From the NCBI RefSeq assembly GCF_000250655.1, contig NC_016935.1:2746001-2810000 (forward strand): DNA of 64,000 bases, given 5' to 3'. A program made the position numbers and the translations under genes. Each line of letters begins with the position of its first letter. Within the stretch, counting starts at the first letter, position 1. Below the pieces are notes generated by a model. It was not told the origin of the DNA and did not search any database. It saw only the letters and a program-made list of their open reading frames with translations. This stretch comes from Paenibacillus mucilaginosus 3016 (lineage in GTDB: Bacteria; Bacillota; Bacilli; Paenibacillales; NBRC-103111). Positions 27,097 to 36,379 of this stretch are shown here, piece after piece.

Positions 27097-28506
27097 ATGA
27101 ATGCTAAACACGAAGCAGCCCCGGGCACCGCGAGTGGAGCCGAAGGCGCATACGTCAAGATTTCATTGAAAGAGAAGCTGGGCTACGCGCTCGGGGACTT
27201 CTCCACGAACATCATCTGGACGGCGATCTCCACGTTCCTCGCTTTCTTCTACACCGATGTGGCGGGCATCTCCGCCGCAGCGGTAGGCACGATCCTGTTC
27301 GTCACCCGGTTCCTGGACGGGGTGGCGGACCTTGGGGTCGGCGTGCTCGTCGACAAAACCAAGAGCAGGCACGGCAAGGCCAGACCCTGGCTGCTGTGGA
27401 TGGGGATTCCGTTCGGCCTGTCCGTCATGCTGCTGTTCACAGCGCCGGATCTCGGTCCGACCGGTTCGATCATCTATGCCTTCGTCACGTATCTGATCGT
27501 GAATCTGCTCTACTCGGCGATTAACATTCCTTACGGCGTGCTGAACTCTCTGATGACCCAGGAGCCGTATGAGCGCTCGCTGATCAATATTTTCCGCATG
27601 GTGCTGGCGATCAGCGGCGGCGTGATGATCAGCGTAGCGACCATGCCGGTCGTCCAGATGTTCGGCGGCGGCAGGCAGGGATGGATCATCACGTTCGTCA
27701 TCATCGGACTCATCGCACCATTCCTGTATCTCATTACATTCAAAACGACGAAGGAGCGGGTCAGACCGACGGTCGTGCAGAAGGAAGTGCCGCTGAAGCG
27801 CGGCGTGGCCGCTCTCTTCCGCAACAAGTACTGGCTGCTCATAGTTGGTTACTCCGCCCTGATCTTTATCGCGCAGGGGCTCGGCAGCGCCCTGAATATT
27901 TATTACGCGCAGTATGTGCTGAAGAACGCCGGCCTCGTCGGCCTTCTGGCTCTCGCTTCCCTGCTGCCGATCGTCGTGGGCATCATCCTCAGCGCCCCGC
28001 TCGTCAAGAAGTTCGGCAAGCGCAATACGTCGCTGATCGGTCTGGCGGTCTCCCTCATCGGCGCCCTGCTGCTCTTCGTCGACCCGACGAATCTGCAGCT
28101 CGTGCTCGCCAGCATCGTGATCAAGAATCTGGGCCTCGCCCCGTCGGTCGCCATCGGCAATGCGCTGTTCGCCGATACGGTCGAGTACGGGGAGTGGAAG
28201 ACCGGCATCCGGACGGAAGGGCTCATCTTCAGCGGCGGTTCTCTGGCCTCCAAAATCGGCAGCGGCCTCGGCGGCGCGGTCGTCGGCTGGGCGCTGGCGT
28301 GGGGCGGTTATGTGAGCAAGCTGGAAGTACAGCCGGATTCGGCGGTCACCGCAATCAAGATCCTGTTCATGTACGTGCCGATCGCGATTCTGGCCGTGCA
28401 GATCCTGCTCATGCTGCTGTATAAGCTGGATCAGAAGTACCCGCAGATTGTGGAAGACCTCAAGGCTATTGCTTCCGAGAGGGACCGGGAAGCGGGACGA
28501 AACTAA
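27097..28506 (+). CDS. Glycoside-pentoside-hexuronide (GPH) family cation symporter
   Basis: 469 residues and 12 membrane helices. KLGYALGDFSTNIIW at the start, DGVADLGVGVLVDKTKSRHGKARPWLLW in the first loop and NALFADTVEYGEWKTGIRTEG in the second half are defining GPH signatures. It imports glycosides with Na+ or H+. Its start lies 6 bases after the rhamnosidase stop, with GGAGG inside that gene's end, so the two are translationally close. It probably brings in the rhamnosylated substrate. Confidence 0.93.
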   Translation: MNAKHEAAPGTASGAEGAYVKISLKEKLGYALGDFSTNIIWTAISTFLAFFYTDVAGISAAAVGTILFVTRFLDGVADLGVGVLVDKTKSRHGKARPWLLWMGIPFGLSVMLLFTAPDLGPTGSIIYAFVTYLIVNLLYSAINIPYGVLNSLMTQEPYERSLINIFRMVLAISGGVMISVATMPVVQMFGGGRQGWIITFVIIGLIAPFLYLITFKTTKERVRPTVVQKEVPLKRGVAALFRNKYWLLIVGYSALIFIAQGLGSALNIYYAQYVLKNAGLVGLLALASLLPIVVGIILSAPLVKKFGKRNTSLIGLAVSLIGALLLFVDPTNLQLVLASIVIKNLGLAPSVAIGNALFADTVEYGEWKTGIRTEGLIFSGGSLASKIGSGLGGAVVGWALAWGGYVSKLEVQPDSAVTAIKILFMYVPIAILAVQILLMLLYKLDQKYPQIVEDLKAIASERDREAGRN

Positions 28507-28555
28507 CCTGTCGTAGTTGCAATATTTTACAATAATTGGAATTTGGTGATAGCAT

Positions 28556-29203
28556 ATGAGCAAAAAAGCGGTCATATTCGATCTCGACGGCGTCATCGTC
28601 TCGACGGACGAATACCATTATCGGGCATGGAAGCAGCTGTGCGAGGAGGAGGGGATTCCCTTCTCCCGGGAGATCAACGAGCGTCTGCGCGGAGTGAGCC
28701 GGATGGAGAGCCTGGACCTCATTCTGAAGGGGGAGGCCCAGGTCTACTCGCCGGAAGCGAAGGAGGAGCTGGCCGCCCGCAAGAACCGGTACTACGTCCA
28801 GCTGCTGCAGCTGCTTACCCCTGCGGATATTTTGCCGGGCGTCACCGCGCTGCTTCAGGAGCTGAAGGATCGGGGAGTGGGCTGCGCGATCGGCTCGTCA
28901 AGCAAGAATACGCCGTTCATTCTGGAGAAAATCGGGCTTGGCGGTTTCTTCGATGCCGTGGCGGACGGCAATCAGATCCGGCGAAGCAAGCCGGACCCCG
29001 AGGTGTTCCTGCTCGCAGCGGAGAAGCTGGGGCTCAGGGCGGAGCAGTGCGTGGTGGTGGAAGACGCGGAGGCTGGGATTGAGGCAGCCCTGGCGGCCGG
29101 CATGAAAGCGGCTGCGGTGAGCGCTGCTGCGCATTATCCGGGGGCACACGTCAGGGGGGCGGACCTTCGGGAGATCGGTGTGGGGCAGCTTCTGCAGGAC
29201 TGA
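28556..29203 (+). CDS. pgmB: Beta-phosphoglucomutase
   Basis: 215 residues, HAD superfamily. The first motif FDLDGVIVSTDEYHYRAWKQ carries the nucleophile Asp9 and acid-base Asp11. The substrate helices are followed by IGSSSKNTPFILEKIGL and by RRSKPDPEVFLLAAEKLG and VVVEDAEAGIEAA. It converts beta-glucose-1-phosphate to glucose-6-phosphate, a compound made by inverting disaccharide phosphorylases or by retaining enzymes acting on beta-glucosides. Its place directly before a GH3 gene hints at a phosphorolytic route. Confidence 0.93.
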   Translation: MSKKAVIFDLDGVIVSTDEYHYRAWKQLCEEEGIPFSREINERLRGVSRMESLDLILKGEAQVYSPEAKEELAARKNRYYVQLLQLLTPADILPGVTALLQELKDRGVGCAIGSSSKNTPFILEKIGLGGFFDAVADGNQIRRSKPDPEVFLLAAEKLGLRAEQCVVVEDAEAGIEAALAAGMKAAAVSAAAHYPGAHVRGADLREIGVGQLLQD

Positions 29204-29258
29204 CGGTTGAATGAGCCGCATTTCCCATTTTTGACAATGACAGAGAGGGTGCAAAGCG

Positions 29259-30977
29259 ATGAAGGAGCTGCAGACACGGCTGCAGGCGAAGCCGTTTTAC
29301 TTGAACGAGGAACAGATCCGCTGGGTGGAGGCCACGCTATCGGGCATGACGATGGAGGAGAAGATCGGGCAGCTGTTCTGCCTGATCGGCTATACGAGCA
29401 ATGAGGGATACCTGAAGAATCTCGCACAGAACGTGAAGATCGGCGGCCTGATGTGCCGGCAGATGCCTGCAGCCGAGGTGATCGACACCGTGCGCATCCT
29501 GCAGGAGAACGCGCAGATCCCGCTCTTGATCTCGGCGAACCTGGAGAGCGGGGGCAGCGGCATTGCCAAGGAGGGCACCGTGTTCGGCTCCCCTCTGCAG
29601 GTAGCGGCCACGGACGATGACGGGATGGCTTACCGGCTCGGCGTCGTCTGCGGACGGGAAGGGGCGGCCGTCGGTGCGAATTGGGCGTTCTCCCCGATCG
29701 TCGACATTGACTACAACTTCCGCAATCCGATTACGAATACGCGCACGTTCGGCTCCGATCCGGAGCGCGTCCGCCGGATGGGCGTGCAGTTCGTGAAGGG
29801 ACTGCAGGAGAACGGCGTGGCGGCGTCCATCAAGCACTTCCCGGGCGACGGGCTCGACGAACGCGACCAGCACCTTGTGACCACGGTGAACGATATGGAC
29901 TGCGAAGCGTGGGATGCCACCTACGGCGCCGTCTTCCGCGACTGCATCGAAGCGGGGGCGATGTCGGTGATGATCGGCCACATCATGCAGCCGGCCTATT
30001 CCCGAAAGCTCAGCCCGGGTATCCGGGACGAGGATATTCTGCCGGCCTCGCTCTCCTACGAGATTACCACGAAGCTGCTGAAGGAGGAGCTCGGATTTAA
30101 CGGTCTCGTGATCACAGACTCCACCACGATGGCCGGGATGGTCATTCCGATGCCGCGCTCCCAGTCCGTACCGCGGACCATTGCCGCCGGCTGCGATATG
30201 TTCCTGTTCACGCGCAACTTCGAGGAGGACTACGGTTATATGAAGCAGGGCGTTGCGGACGGGATCATCACCGAGGAGCGCCTGAACGACGCCGTGACCA
30301 AGATCCTGGCGATGAAGGCGGCGCTGCACCTCCCGCAGAAGAAGGCGGAAGGAACGATCGTGCCGAGTCCGGAGCGCGCCGGAGAAATTCTCGGAGCGGA
30401 GGAGCACCGGCAGTGGGCAGACGCATGCGCCGACCGGTCGGTTACGCTGGTGAAGGAAGAGGCGGGGGTTCTGCCGATCTCGCCGGCGAAGTACAGGAAG
30501 GTGCTGCTCTACGGCATCGAAACCACGGGAGGCTTCTTCGAAGCGAAGGAGTCAGCAGCCGGTATCATCAAGGCGAAGCTGGAGAAGGAAGGCTTCACGG
30601 TCGATCTCTTCAACCCGAACCGGGGCATGGAAGGGATGATGGTTCCTTACAGCGAGGTCAAGGACAACTATGACCTCATCCTGTATATCGTGAACCTGGC
30701 CACGAAGAGCAACCAGACCGTGGTCCGGATCGAGTGGGCTTTCCCGATGGGAGCCAACGTGCCGATCTACATGAGCTCCGTGCCGACGGTCTTCGTCTCG
30801 GTCGAGAATCCGTACCATCTGCTCGACGTCCCGCGTGTCCGTACTTACATCAATACGTACAACTCGGCGGAGCATACGCTGGATGCCCTGATCGACAAGC
30901 TGACCGGCCGTTCCGGCTTCCACGGCAAGAGCCCGGTGGACCCGTTCTGCGGCAAGTGGGATGCCCGGTTGTCGTAA
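29259..30977 (+). CDS. Glycoside hydrolase family 3 (NagZ-like) enzyme
   Basis: 572 residues with no signal peptide. The (beta/alpha)8 domain has the NagZ-type loop KHFPGDGLDERDQHL at about residues 193-207, carrying the His/Asp acid-base loop, and the nucleophile Asp in GLVITDSTTMAGM (about 285). An alpha/beta sandwich second domain follows (RSVTLVKEEAGVLPIS). NagZ-like GH3 enzymes are beta-N-acetylglucosaminidases, and some are phosphorylases. The beta-phosphoglucomutase next door suggests a glucosidase or phosphorylase use; specificity is not readable from the sequence. The loop is PGDG instead of the common PGHG. Confidence 0.85.
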   Translation: MKELQTRLQAKPFYLNEEQIRWVEATLSGMTMEEKIGQLFCLIGYTSNEGYLKNLAQNVKIGGLMCRQMPAAEVIDTVRILQENAQIPLLISANLESGGSGIAKEGTVFGSPLQVAATDDDGMAYRLGVVCGREGAAVGANWAFSPIVDIDYNFRNPITNTRTFGSDPERVRRMGVQFVKGLQENGVAASIKHFPGDGLDERDQHLVTTVNDMDCEAWDATYGAVFRDCIEAGAMSVMIGHIMQPAYSRKLSPGIRDEDILPASLSYEITTKLLKEELGFNGLVITDSTTMAGMVIPMPRSQSVPRTIAAGCDMFLFTRNFEEDYGYMKQGVADGIITEERLNDAVTKILAMKAALHLPQKKAEGTIVPSPERAGEILGAEEHRQWADACADRSVTLVKEEAGVLPISPAKYRKVLLYGIETTGGFFEAKESAAGIIKAKLEKEGFTVDLFNPNRGMEGMMVPYSEVKDNYDLILYIVNLATKSNQTVVRIEWAFPMGANVPIYMSSVPTVFVSVENPYHLLDVPRVRTYINTYNSAEHTLDALIDKLTGRSGFHGKSPVDPFCGKWDARLS

Positions 30978-31037
30978 GCCGGTGATAAGAGCCGGTTGTT
31001 GGATGTGAATAAGTCAGCCTGTGAAAGGAATGAGGAT

Positions 31038-31319
31038 ATGATCAGACAATCGTTTATCATTACCGATCAAGACGGCTTTCATGCACGGTCTGCCAATGAT
31101 CTGGTATATACGGCGAACCGGTTCCTGGACTGCGCCCTGTTTGCGGAGCATGGCGGGAAGAGAGTCACGCTGCATTCCATCCTCGGCGTACTCTCGTTAA
31201 GCGTCCGGCCGGGAGATGAGCTCCTCCTGTCAGCCGATGGCGGTCATGAGGCCGAGGCGATGGAAGCCCTGCAGGGCGTGATGATCCGCGAGCGGATCGG
31301 TCGATCGAATGAAGAGTAA
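31038..31319 (+). CDS. HPr-like phosphocarrier protein
   Basis: 93 residues from ATG 31038. FHARSANDLV places His15 at the PTS phosphorylation site (usual HARPA, here HARSA), and LHSILGVLSLSV places a Ser at position 47, the equivalent of the HPr-kinase Ser46. Both regulatory residues are therefore kept, unlike Crh, which lacks the His. It is not linked to ptsI and instead sits between a GH3 gene and an esterase in a sugar operon. It could be an accessory HPr linking this operon to carbon control (inferred). Confidence 0.8.
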   Translation: MIRQSFIITDQDGFHARSANDLVYTANRFLDCALFAEHGGKRVTLHSILGVLSLSVRPGDELLLSADGGHEAEAMEALQGVMIRERIGRSNEE

Positions 31320-31332
31320 GGAGCTGAACCCT

Positions 31333-32439
31333 GTGCGCCAGTATGATAAGAAGCTGTTGACCCTGTTGAAGGAACGCGTAACCATCCGTACAACGGAGCA
31401 TCTAACCTATATGGAGAAAAAGATCCCGGACAGCGAAGGCGCCGGGGAGCTGGATCCCCGCGTCCTGCAGCTGATGATGGAGGGAGCGGCGAAGAGCGGA
31501 GGGGGCGCTGCGGGATTCCCGGATCTCTCCGAGGTGAGGCCCGAGACGTTCCCGATCGGTGCGATTCGGGCAGGAATGGGATTTCCGAATAAGGACCTCA
31601 CCGAAACGAAGGTGAGTGTGGAGCTTCTGAAGATCGAAGGAGAGGGGGGCGAGATTCCGATCCGCATCTACAGACCGGCGGTGACCGGCCTACTGCCTGC
31701 CGTCGTCTTCTTCCACGGCGGCGGCTTCATCGGCGGCTCGCCGGATGTCGTGGAGAATCCGTGCCGGAGTCTCGCGGAGAAAGCGGGCGCACTCGTCGTG
31801 AACGTCGATTACCGGCTGGCTCCCGAGCATCCGTTCCCGGCCGGAGTGCTGGACTGCTATGACGCCGTGCAGTGGGTCTACCGCCATGCGGACGAGCTTG
31901 GGGTCGACCCGAGTCGTATCGCTGTAGCCGGGGACAGCGCAGGCGGCAACCTGGCCGCCGGCTGCGCCCAGATGGACCGGGATTCAGGAAGCGGAATGAT
32001 CCGGATGCAGGCGCTGATCTATCCGGTGCTCCTCATTGGAGAGTCGGCAGCATATCCCTGGAGGCTGGAGGAATACGAAATCCACAGGCATCAGGAGTAT
32101 ATACTCCCTGGCCTGGAAGCGCTGCGGGGCGCGGGGCAGCTGTTCCAGGCCCTGTATCTGCAGGGGCACGATCCGGCGAATCCGCTGGTCTCCCCACTGC
32201 TGCAGGAGTCGGTGGAGAAGCTGCCGGAGACCCTGATCGTCACGGCGGAGTACGATATGCTTCGCCTGGAGGGAGAAGCGTATGCCGGGCGTCTGGCAGA
32301 AGCCGGCGTGAGAACCAGGCTGATCCGCTACAAGGGAATGGATCATGCCTTCCTGGACAAGTACGGGATTTATCCGCAGGCCGAGGACTGCATCGACGAG
32401 ATCGCATCGATGATGGGCCGGCTGTCCTCATCCTTATAA
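31333..32439 (+). CDS. Alpha/beta-hydrolase, hormone-sensitive-lipase type esterase
   Basis: 368 residues if started at GTG 31333, which has AAGGAG 10 bases upstream; the ATG at 31309 overlaps the previous gene. The oxyanion motif HGGGFIGGSP, the nucleophile motif GDSAGG, the Asp in EYDMLRLEG and the His in GMDHAFLDKYG form the full catalytic set of the HSL/GDXG family. It has no signal peptide. It may remove acyl groups from plant glycosides imported by the operon (inferred), and it is the last gene before a bidirectional terminator. Confidence 0.88.
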   Translation: MRQYDKKLLTLLKERVTIRTTEHLTYMEKKIPDSEGAGELDPRVLQLMMEGAAKSGGGAAGFPDLSEVRPETFPIGAIRAGMGFPNKDLTETKVSVELLKIEGEGGEIPIRIYRPAVTGLLPAVVFFHGGGFIGGSPDVVENPCRSLAEKAGALVVNVDYRLAPEHPFPAGVLDCYDAVQWVYRHADELGVDPSRIAVAGDSAGGNLAAGCAQMDRDSGSGMIRMQALIYPVLLIGESAAYPWRLEEYEIHRHQEYILPGLEALRGAGQLFQALYLQGHDPANPLVSPLLQESVEKLPETLIVTAEYDMLRLEGEAYAGRLAEAGVRTRLIRYKGMDHAFLDKYGIYPQAEDCIDEIASMMGRLSSSL

Positions 32440-32440
32440 G

Positions 32441-32480
32441 AAAAACGGAGCCCTGAAGATCCCAAGGCTCCGTTTTTTTT
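32441..32480. terminator. Bidirectional rho-independent terminator
   Basis: AAAAACGGAGCC (32441-32452) pairs perfectly with GGCTCCGTTTTT (32466-32477). T runs on both strands serve the rhamnoside operon (+) and the GH26 gene (-). Confidence 0.93.
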
Positions 32481-32502
32481 GCTGCTTATACGAATGGAGG
32501 AA

Positions 32503-34014
32503 TTATTCCACCGTCACGTTATCGACATAGATGGCGCTGGTGCCGCTGCTGCCGGAAGCCGCCGTGAACTGGACGCCGATCTCACGCACATCGGACAGAT
32601 TGGCGAGTCCGGCCAGCGAGAGGCTGAGCGTTGTGCCCGTCGCGGGGACCGTCACGGCTCCGCCGTCATACCACTGGTAGGTGCTGCCGGTTTTGATGAA
32701 CAGCTTGGCCGTAAGGGTGCCGGTTCCCCAGGAAGCTCTGCTGACGGATGCCTTCAGCGTCGACTTGGACGACAGGTTCTGTGCTGTGGCACGGCTGAGC
32801 GTGTAATTCTTGACCGCTGCGCCGAGATTCACATCCGCTTTGAGGGAAGAGCTGCCGCTCGCTTTCCACTCGGTCGTGGTCCAGGGTCCGCCGGTGACGT
32901 TGGTGCCCGTCCAGGACTCGGTCGAGCCTTCGAAGTTGTACAGCGTAGTGGCTGTTCCCGGGGTAGTCGTTCCGCCCTCGGTGATCGAGCTCAGCGTGAT
33001 CTCTCCACGGTTCACGATCCAGGAGTCATTGAACAGGGCGGAAGCGTTCTGGTTGCGATGCGGCGCCCAATTATCGTTCCAGGCAAAGAAATACACCGTC
33101 TTGGGGAACTTGGTCTTGATGGCGTTCAGCCACTTGGTGTAATCGAATGTGCCGAACGTATCCGGCCCGATCTCGGTGAAGGCGAAAGGTTTGCCCAGGG
33201 CGACCAATTCATCGTAACCGGTTACAGCAGTTTCCGGATTATCGTCATACGCGTCCAGACCCACAATATCCACGTAGCTGCCGCCAGGATAATACGCGGT
33301 GCGGTTGTCTCTGCTGAAGTCCGGCGCATAGATCCAGATCAGATTGTGCAGGCCCTTGGTGTTCGTGAAGTAGTTGTACATATCGATCCACGCCGCCTTA
33401 AAGGCCGCCGCGTCCTGGTTGCCCCACCAGAACCAGTCGCCGTTCATCTCATGGAAGGGGCGCCACAGCACCGTTACCCCTGCATCCTGCAGGTCTTTCA
33501 GGCCGGCGGCCGTCTTATCCAGGTAGGATCTCCAGCGCTGGCCGGTCACGGTACTCGGGTTGGTGAGATCGCTGAAATTCGTCAGCTTCGTGTTCAGGTT
33601 GCCGCCCGTCGAATAGCCGGGACTCGGATAGTGAACGTTGACCGTGATCAGTCCGCCGCTCGTCGAATAGGATTTCAGCGTGGAATTGCAGGTATAGTCA
33701 ATGAGCGCAGTCGGATCTGAAGCTGAAGCCCAGCCTGCGCCGTAGTCGCAGCCGAAGATGCCGGGATACTGTCCTGCAGCCGTTTTTAATTCTTCGAGCT
33801 GGGTAGTCGAGAAGCCGTTGTTGCTGTATCCGCCGAAGAAGCCGGACACCACCTTGTTATCCGTGCGGTTCGGCAGGTGGGTAAGCCAGTTGTAGGTGTC
33901 CTTGGTTTTCTGGGAGGCGGAAGTGTCCACCGGAGCAGCCGTGTGGGCATAGGCGGCAGGCATACCGCTGACGAGCAGGGATGCCAGAGTGAAGAGCATC
34001 AGTGTTTTTTTCAT
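32503..34014 (-). CDS. manA: Secreted beta-mannanase, GH26 with C-terminal CBM
   Basis: 503 residues from ATG 34014 (GAGGAG upstream). A signal peptide (MKKTLMLFTLASLLVSG...AYA) is followed by the GH26 catalytic domain, residues about 35-370. The acid/base Glu is in WRPFHEMNGDWFWWG near residue 188, and the nucleophile Glu is in FAFTEIGPD near 280. After a Thr/Gly linker, a beta-sandwich module (YNFEGSTESWTGTNV... to SAIYVDNVTVE) is similar to the last module of the surface mannanase at 37878. The enzyme cuts beta-1,4-mannan outside the cell. A strong promoter and a cre-like box lie upstream. Confidence 0.93.
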   Translation of the reverse strand: MKKTLMLFTLASLLVSGMPAAYAHTAAPVDTSASQKTKDTYNWLTHLPNRTDNKVVSGFFGGYSNNGFSTTQLEELKTAAGQYPGIFGCDYGAGWASASDPTALIDYTCNSTLKSYSTSGGLITVNVHYPSPGYSTGGNLNTKLTNFSDLTNPSTVTGQRWRSYLDKTAAGLKDLQDAGVTVLWRPFHEMNGDWFWWGNQDAAAFKAAWIDMYNYFTNTKGLHNLIWIYAPDFSRDNRTAYYPGGSYVDIVGLDAYDDNPETAVTGYDELVALGKPFAFTEIGPDTFGTFDYTKWLNAIKTKFPKTVYFFAWNDNWAPHRNQNASALFNDSWIVNRGEITLSSITEGGTTTPGTATTLYNFEGSTESWTGTNVTGGPWTTTEWKASGSSSLKADVNLGAAVKNYTLSRATAQNLSSKSTLKASVSRASWGTGTLTAKLFIKTGSTYQWYDGGAVTVPATGTTLSLSLAGLANLSDVREIGVQFTAASGSSGTSAIYVDNVTVE

Positions 34015-34042
34015 GAATCGGATCTCCTCTACAAGTGGTTTA

Positions 34043-34057
34043 TAAAGCGCTTGCAAA
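34043..34057 (-). promoter_or_regulatory. CcpA (cre-like) box in the mannanase leader
   Basis: On the minus strand TTTGCAAGCGCTTTA matches the cre consensus at all but one position. It lies about 29 bases before the mannanase start and downstream of the -10, where CcpA would act as a roadblock (inferred). Confidence 0.6.
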
Positions 34058-34165
34058 ATGGGTAAAGACGGGTTCGGCCGCACTCCTTTCTCTTGGGAAT
34101 CGATCGCCAACAGGGACAGGGAGAAAGCATAGTGGTGGTTTAGTTTGGTTTGTTAGCGTGAATTT

Positions 34166-34195
34166 ATCATATAGGGGTTTGAGAAGAAATGTCAA
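34166..34195 (-). promoter_or_regulatory. Sigma-A promoter of the GH26 gene
   Basis: Minus strand TTGACA (34190-34195) and TATGAT (34166-34171) with an 18-base spacer, in an AT-rich stretch. Confidence 0.75.
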
Positions 34196-34381
34196 CTCAT
34201 TTTTTGAATGCGTTTTCTATGCCGTAATCCTTTGATATTAAGGGGATTATTGCATGTCGGGTACTTGTCTTCTATTGAAAAAGGGGGTTGCTCAGGACGA
34301 TTTGTTATATATGTTATTGTTATATGTGCCGTTAGCTCTGTGCCTTGAACAAAACGAATATTGGATAATAGAAGACAAGAA

Positions 34382-34549
34382 ATGCTTACTGAGTGCATTT
34401 TATCGGGGGACGAACCGGACTATAATCAATTCATGCAAGCGATATCAAACGGAAGCTGGGAGGTCAACGCAAACAAGTTTTACACACAGATCCCGGGGGA
34501 GGCCCTCGCAGAAGCAACAAAGCACCATGCTTTACCGCACCTAAAGTAA
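34382..34549 (+). CDS. Possible small ORF upstream of the mannooligosaccharide ABC genes
   Basis: A 55-codon frame starts at ATG 34382 (MLTECILSGDEPDYNQFM...) and ends at 34549. Its amino-acid mix is unremarkable, and no family, good Shine-Dalgarno or signal is seen. The rest of the 34196-34609 gap is AT-rich and includes CAGGACGATTTGTTAT (34288-34303), resembling the activator box at 36380. Doubtful as a gene. Confidence 0.22.
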   Translation: MLTECILSGDEPDYNQFMQAISNGSWEVNANKFYTQIPGEALAEATKHHALPHLK

Positions 34550-34609
34550 GCGCATTCCTGAAACAAGAGAAAGAGTGAAAACCATTCGGATCGGAGGGGG
34601 CTGCGGCCT

Positions 34610-35482
34610 ATGAATGTGAGCTACAACACACAAAGAACCATCATCCTGGTCAGTTTTTTAACCGTACCGCTGCTGCTGCTTCTTACGTTTTCGTATTATC
34701 CGCTGCTCAGCTTGTTCTATTACAGTTTCCTGGAATGGGACGGGCTGACCGAGAAGGCGTTCGTGGGCTTCCAGAACTATCGCGAGATCTTCGGGAATGC
34801 GGAATACTTCGGCGTGCTGAAGAATAATGCCTATTACTTTATCGGCGGTCTGCTGCAGACGGGGCTGGCTCTTTATTTTGCCGTACTGCTCAACAGCAAG
34901 CTCAAGGGGCGCAACGGCTTCCGCGTCATCCTGTTCCTGCCTTACATCATGCACAGCGTGGCGATCGTGTTCATGTTCCAGGCGCTGTACAACAACCAGT
35001 ACGGGACGCTCAATGCTTTCCTGGATCTCGTCGGACTCTCCGGCTGGAAGCAGAATTGGCTCGGTGACCCATCGATTGTCAACTTCTCGCTTGCGTTCGT
35101 ATCCATGTGGAAGTACATGGGGCTGAGCATGGTCATCTTCCTCGGCACCCTGCAGTCGATACCGCAGGATATCTATGAGGCCGCCCGGATTGACGGCGCT
35201 TCCTCGACGCAGCAGTTCCTGCATGTTACGCTGCCGAGCATCCGCAAGGTCATGGAGCTCCTGCTGCTGCTTACGCTTACCGGTGCTTTGGAAGCGTTTG
35301 AAATTCCGTATATCATGATGCTCGGTGCCAACAATACCGAAACGTTCATCATCAAGACCGTCGACGTGGCGTTCAAATTCCAGCAGGTCGGCCTCGGCTC
35401 CGCACTTGCCGTCGTGATGCTCTTGATCGTTCTGGTGTTCGTCGGGCTGCAGCGCCTGCTGCTGAAAGGGGGAGACGAGTAA
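34610..35482 (+). CDS. Carbohydrate ABC transporter permease 1 (LplB/MsmF type)
   Basis: 290 residues, six membrane helices. The ATPase-contact EAA loop is YEAARIDGASSTQQFLHVTLP. It is the first of the two membrane subunits of a CUT1-type sugar importer. Start ATG 34610 with GGAGGGGG upstream. The second permease begins on the base after its stop. The ATPase gene is absent, as is common in Firmicutes that share one MsmX/MsmK ATPase. The flanking mannanases imply mannooligosaccharides as substrate. Confidence 0.93.
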   Translation: MNVSYNTQRTIILVSFLTVPLLLLLTFSYYPLLSLFYYSFLEWDGLTEKAFVGFQNYREIFGNAEYFGVLKNNAYYFIGGLLQTGLALYFAVLLNSKLKGRNGFRVILFLPYIMHSVAIVFMFQALYNNQYGTLNAFLDLVGLSGWKQNWLGDPSIVNFSLAFVSMWKYMGLSMVIFLGTLQSIPQDIYEAARIDGASSTQQFLHVTLPSIRKVMELLLLLTLTGALEAFEIPYIMMLGANNTETFIIKTVDVAFKFQQVGLGSALAVVMLLIVLVFVGLQRLLLKGGDE

Positions 35483-36316
35483 ATGAGAGAGCAGTCGGTC
35501 TTTGTCCGGACGATTCAATATCTGTCTTTGTTCATCGGGGTGTTCGTCGTATTATTCCCGCCCTACACGGTGTTTATCACTTCGCTGAAGACGAAGCAGG
35601 AATACCTGCAGAACCGGTTTGCGCTTCCCGCCAACTGGCTGCACTGGGAGAACTATGAGTTCATTTTCACCAAAACCAAAATTCTGACGACGGCGTTCCC
35701 GAATACGCTGTACATCATCGGGCTGTCGGTCGCAGGCAATATCATCCTCGGAACCATGGTCGCTTATGCGCTGGGGCGCTTCGATTTCAAGCTCAAGAAA
35801 GTCATCATCGGCATGTATCTGCTGGCTTCCGTTACACCTCTGGTGACTACGCAGGTGGCAACCTACGGGCTGATGAACTCACTCGGGCTCATCAACAACA
35901 TCCATGCGCCGATCCTGCTGTACCTGGGGGCGGACGTCATCTCGATCATCATCTACCTGCAGTTTATCCGCAATATCTCATACTCGCTGGATGAGAGCGC
36001 GATGCTCGAAGGGGCTTCCCTCTTCCGGATCTACTGGAACATTATCTTCCCGCTGCTGATGCCGGCGACGGTTACGGTCATGATCCTGCGGACGATCTAT
36101 ATCTATAACGATTTCTACATTCCGTTCCTGTATATGACGAAGACGAACCTGCAGGTGGTGTCCACTTCGATCTTCCAATTCGTCGGGCCCAATGCGGCCA
36201 GCTGGAACTACATTGCAGCCATGATTATCGTCATTTTCATTCCGGCGATCATCCTGTTCCTCTTCCTGCAGAAGTTTATTTATGCGGGGGTCACCAGCGG
36301 TTCGGTTAAGGAATAA
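35483..36316 (+). CDS. Carbohydrate ABC transporter permease 2 (LplC/MsmG type)
   Basis: 277 residues, six membrane helices. The EAA loop is DESAMLEGASLFRIYWNIIFPLL. Its ATG directly follows the stop of permease 1, so the two are co-translated. After it come 170 bases containing a separate promoter and cre box before the binding-protein gene, which would allow the binding protein to be made in excess over the permeases. Confidence 0.93.
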   Translation: MREQSVFVRTIQYLSLFIGVFVVLFPPYTVFITSLKTKQEYLQNRFALPANWLHWENYEFIFTKTKILTTAFPNTLYIIGLSVAGNIILGTMVAYALGRFDFKLKKVIIGMYLLASVTPLVTTQVATYGLMNSLGLINNIHAPILLYLGADVISIIIYLQFIRNISYSLDESAMLEGASLFRIYWNIIFPLLMPATVTVMILRTIYIYNDFYIPFLYMTKTNLQVVSTSIFQFVGPNAASWNYIAAMIIVIFIPAIILFLFLQKFIYAGVTSGSVKE

Positions 36317-36379
36317 AGGGGCTGGCGCATCTGAATTGTTATTATTGTTATAAATATATTTCTTGATTAGTGTGTATTT

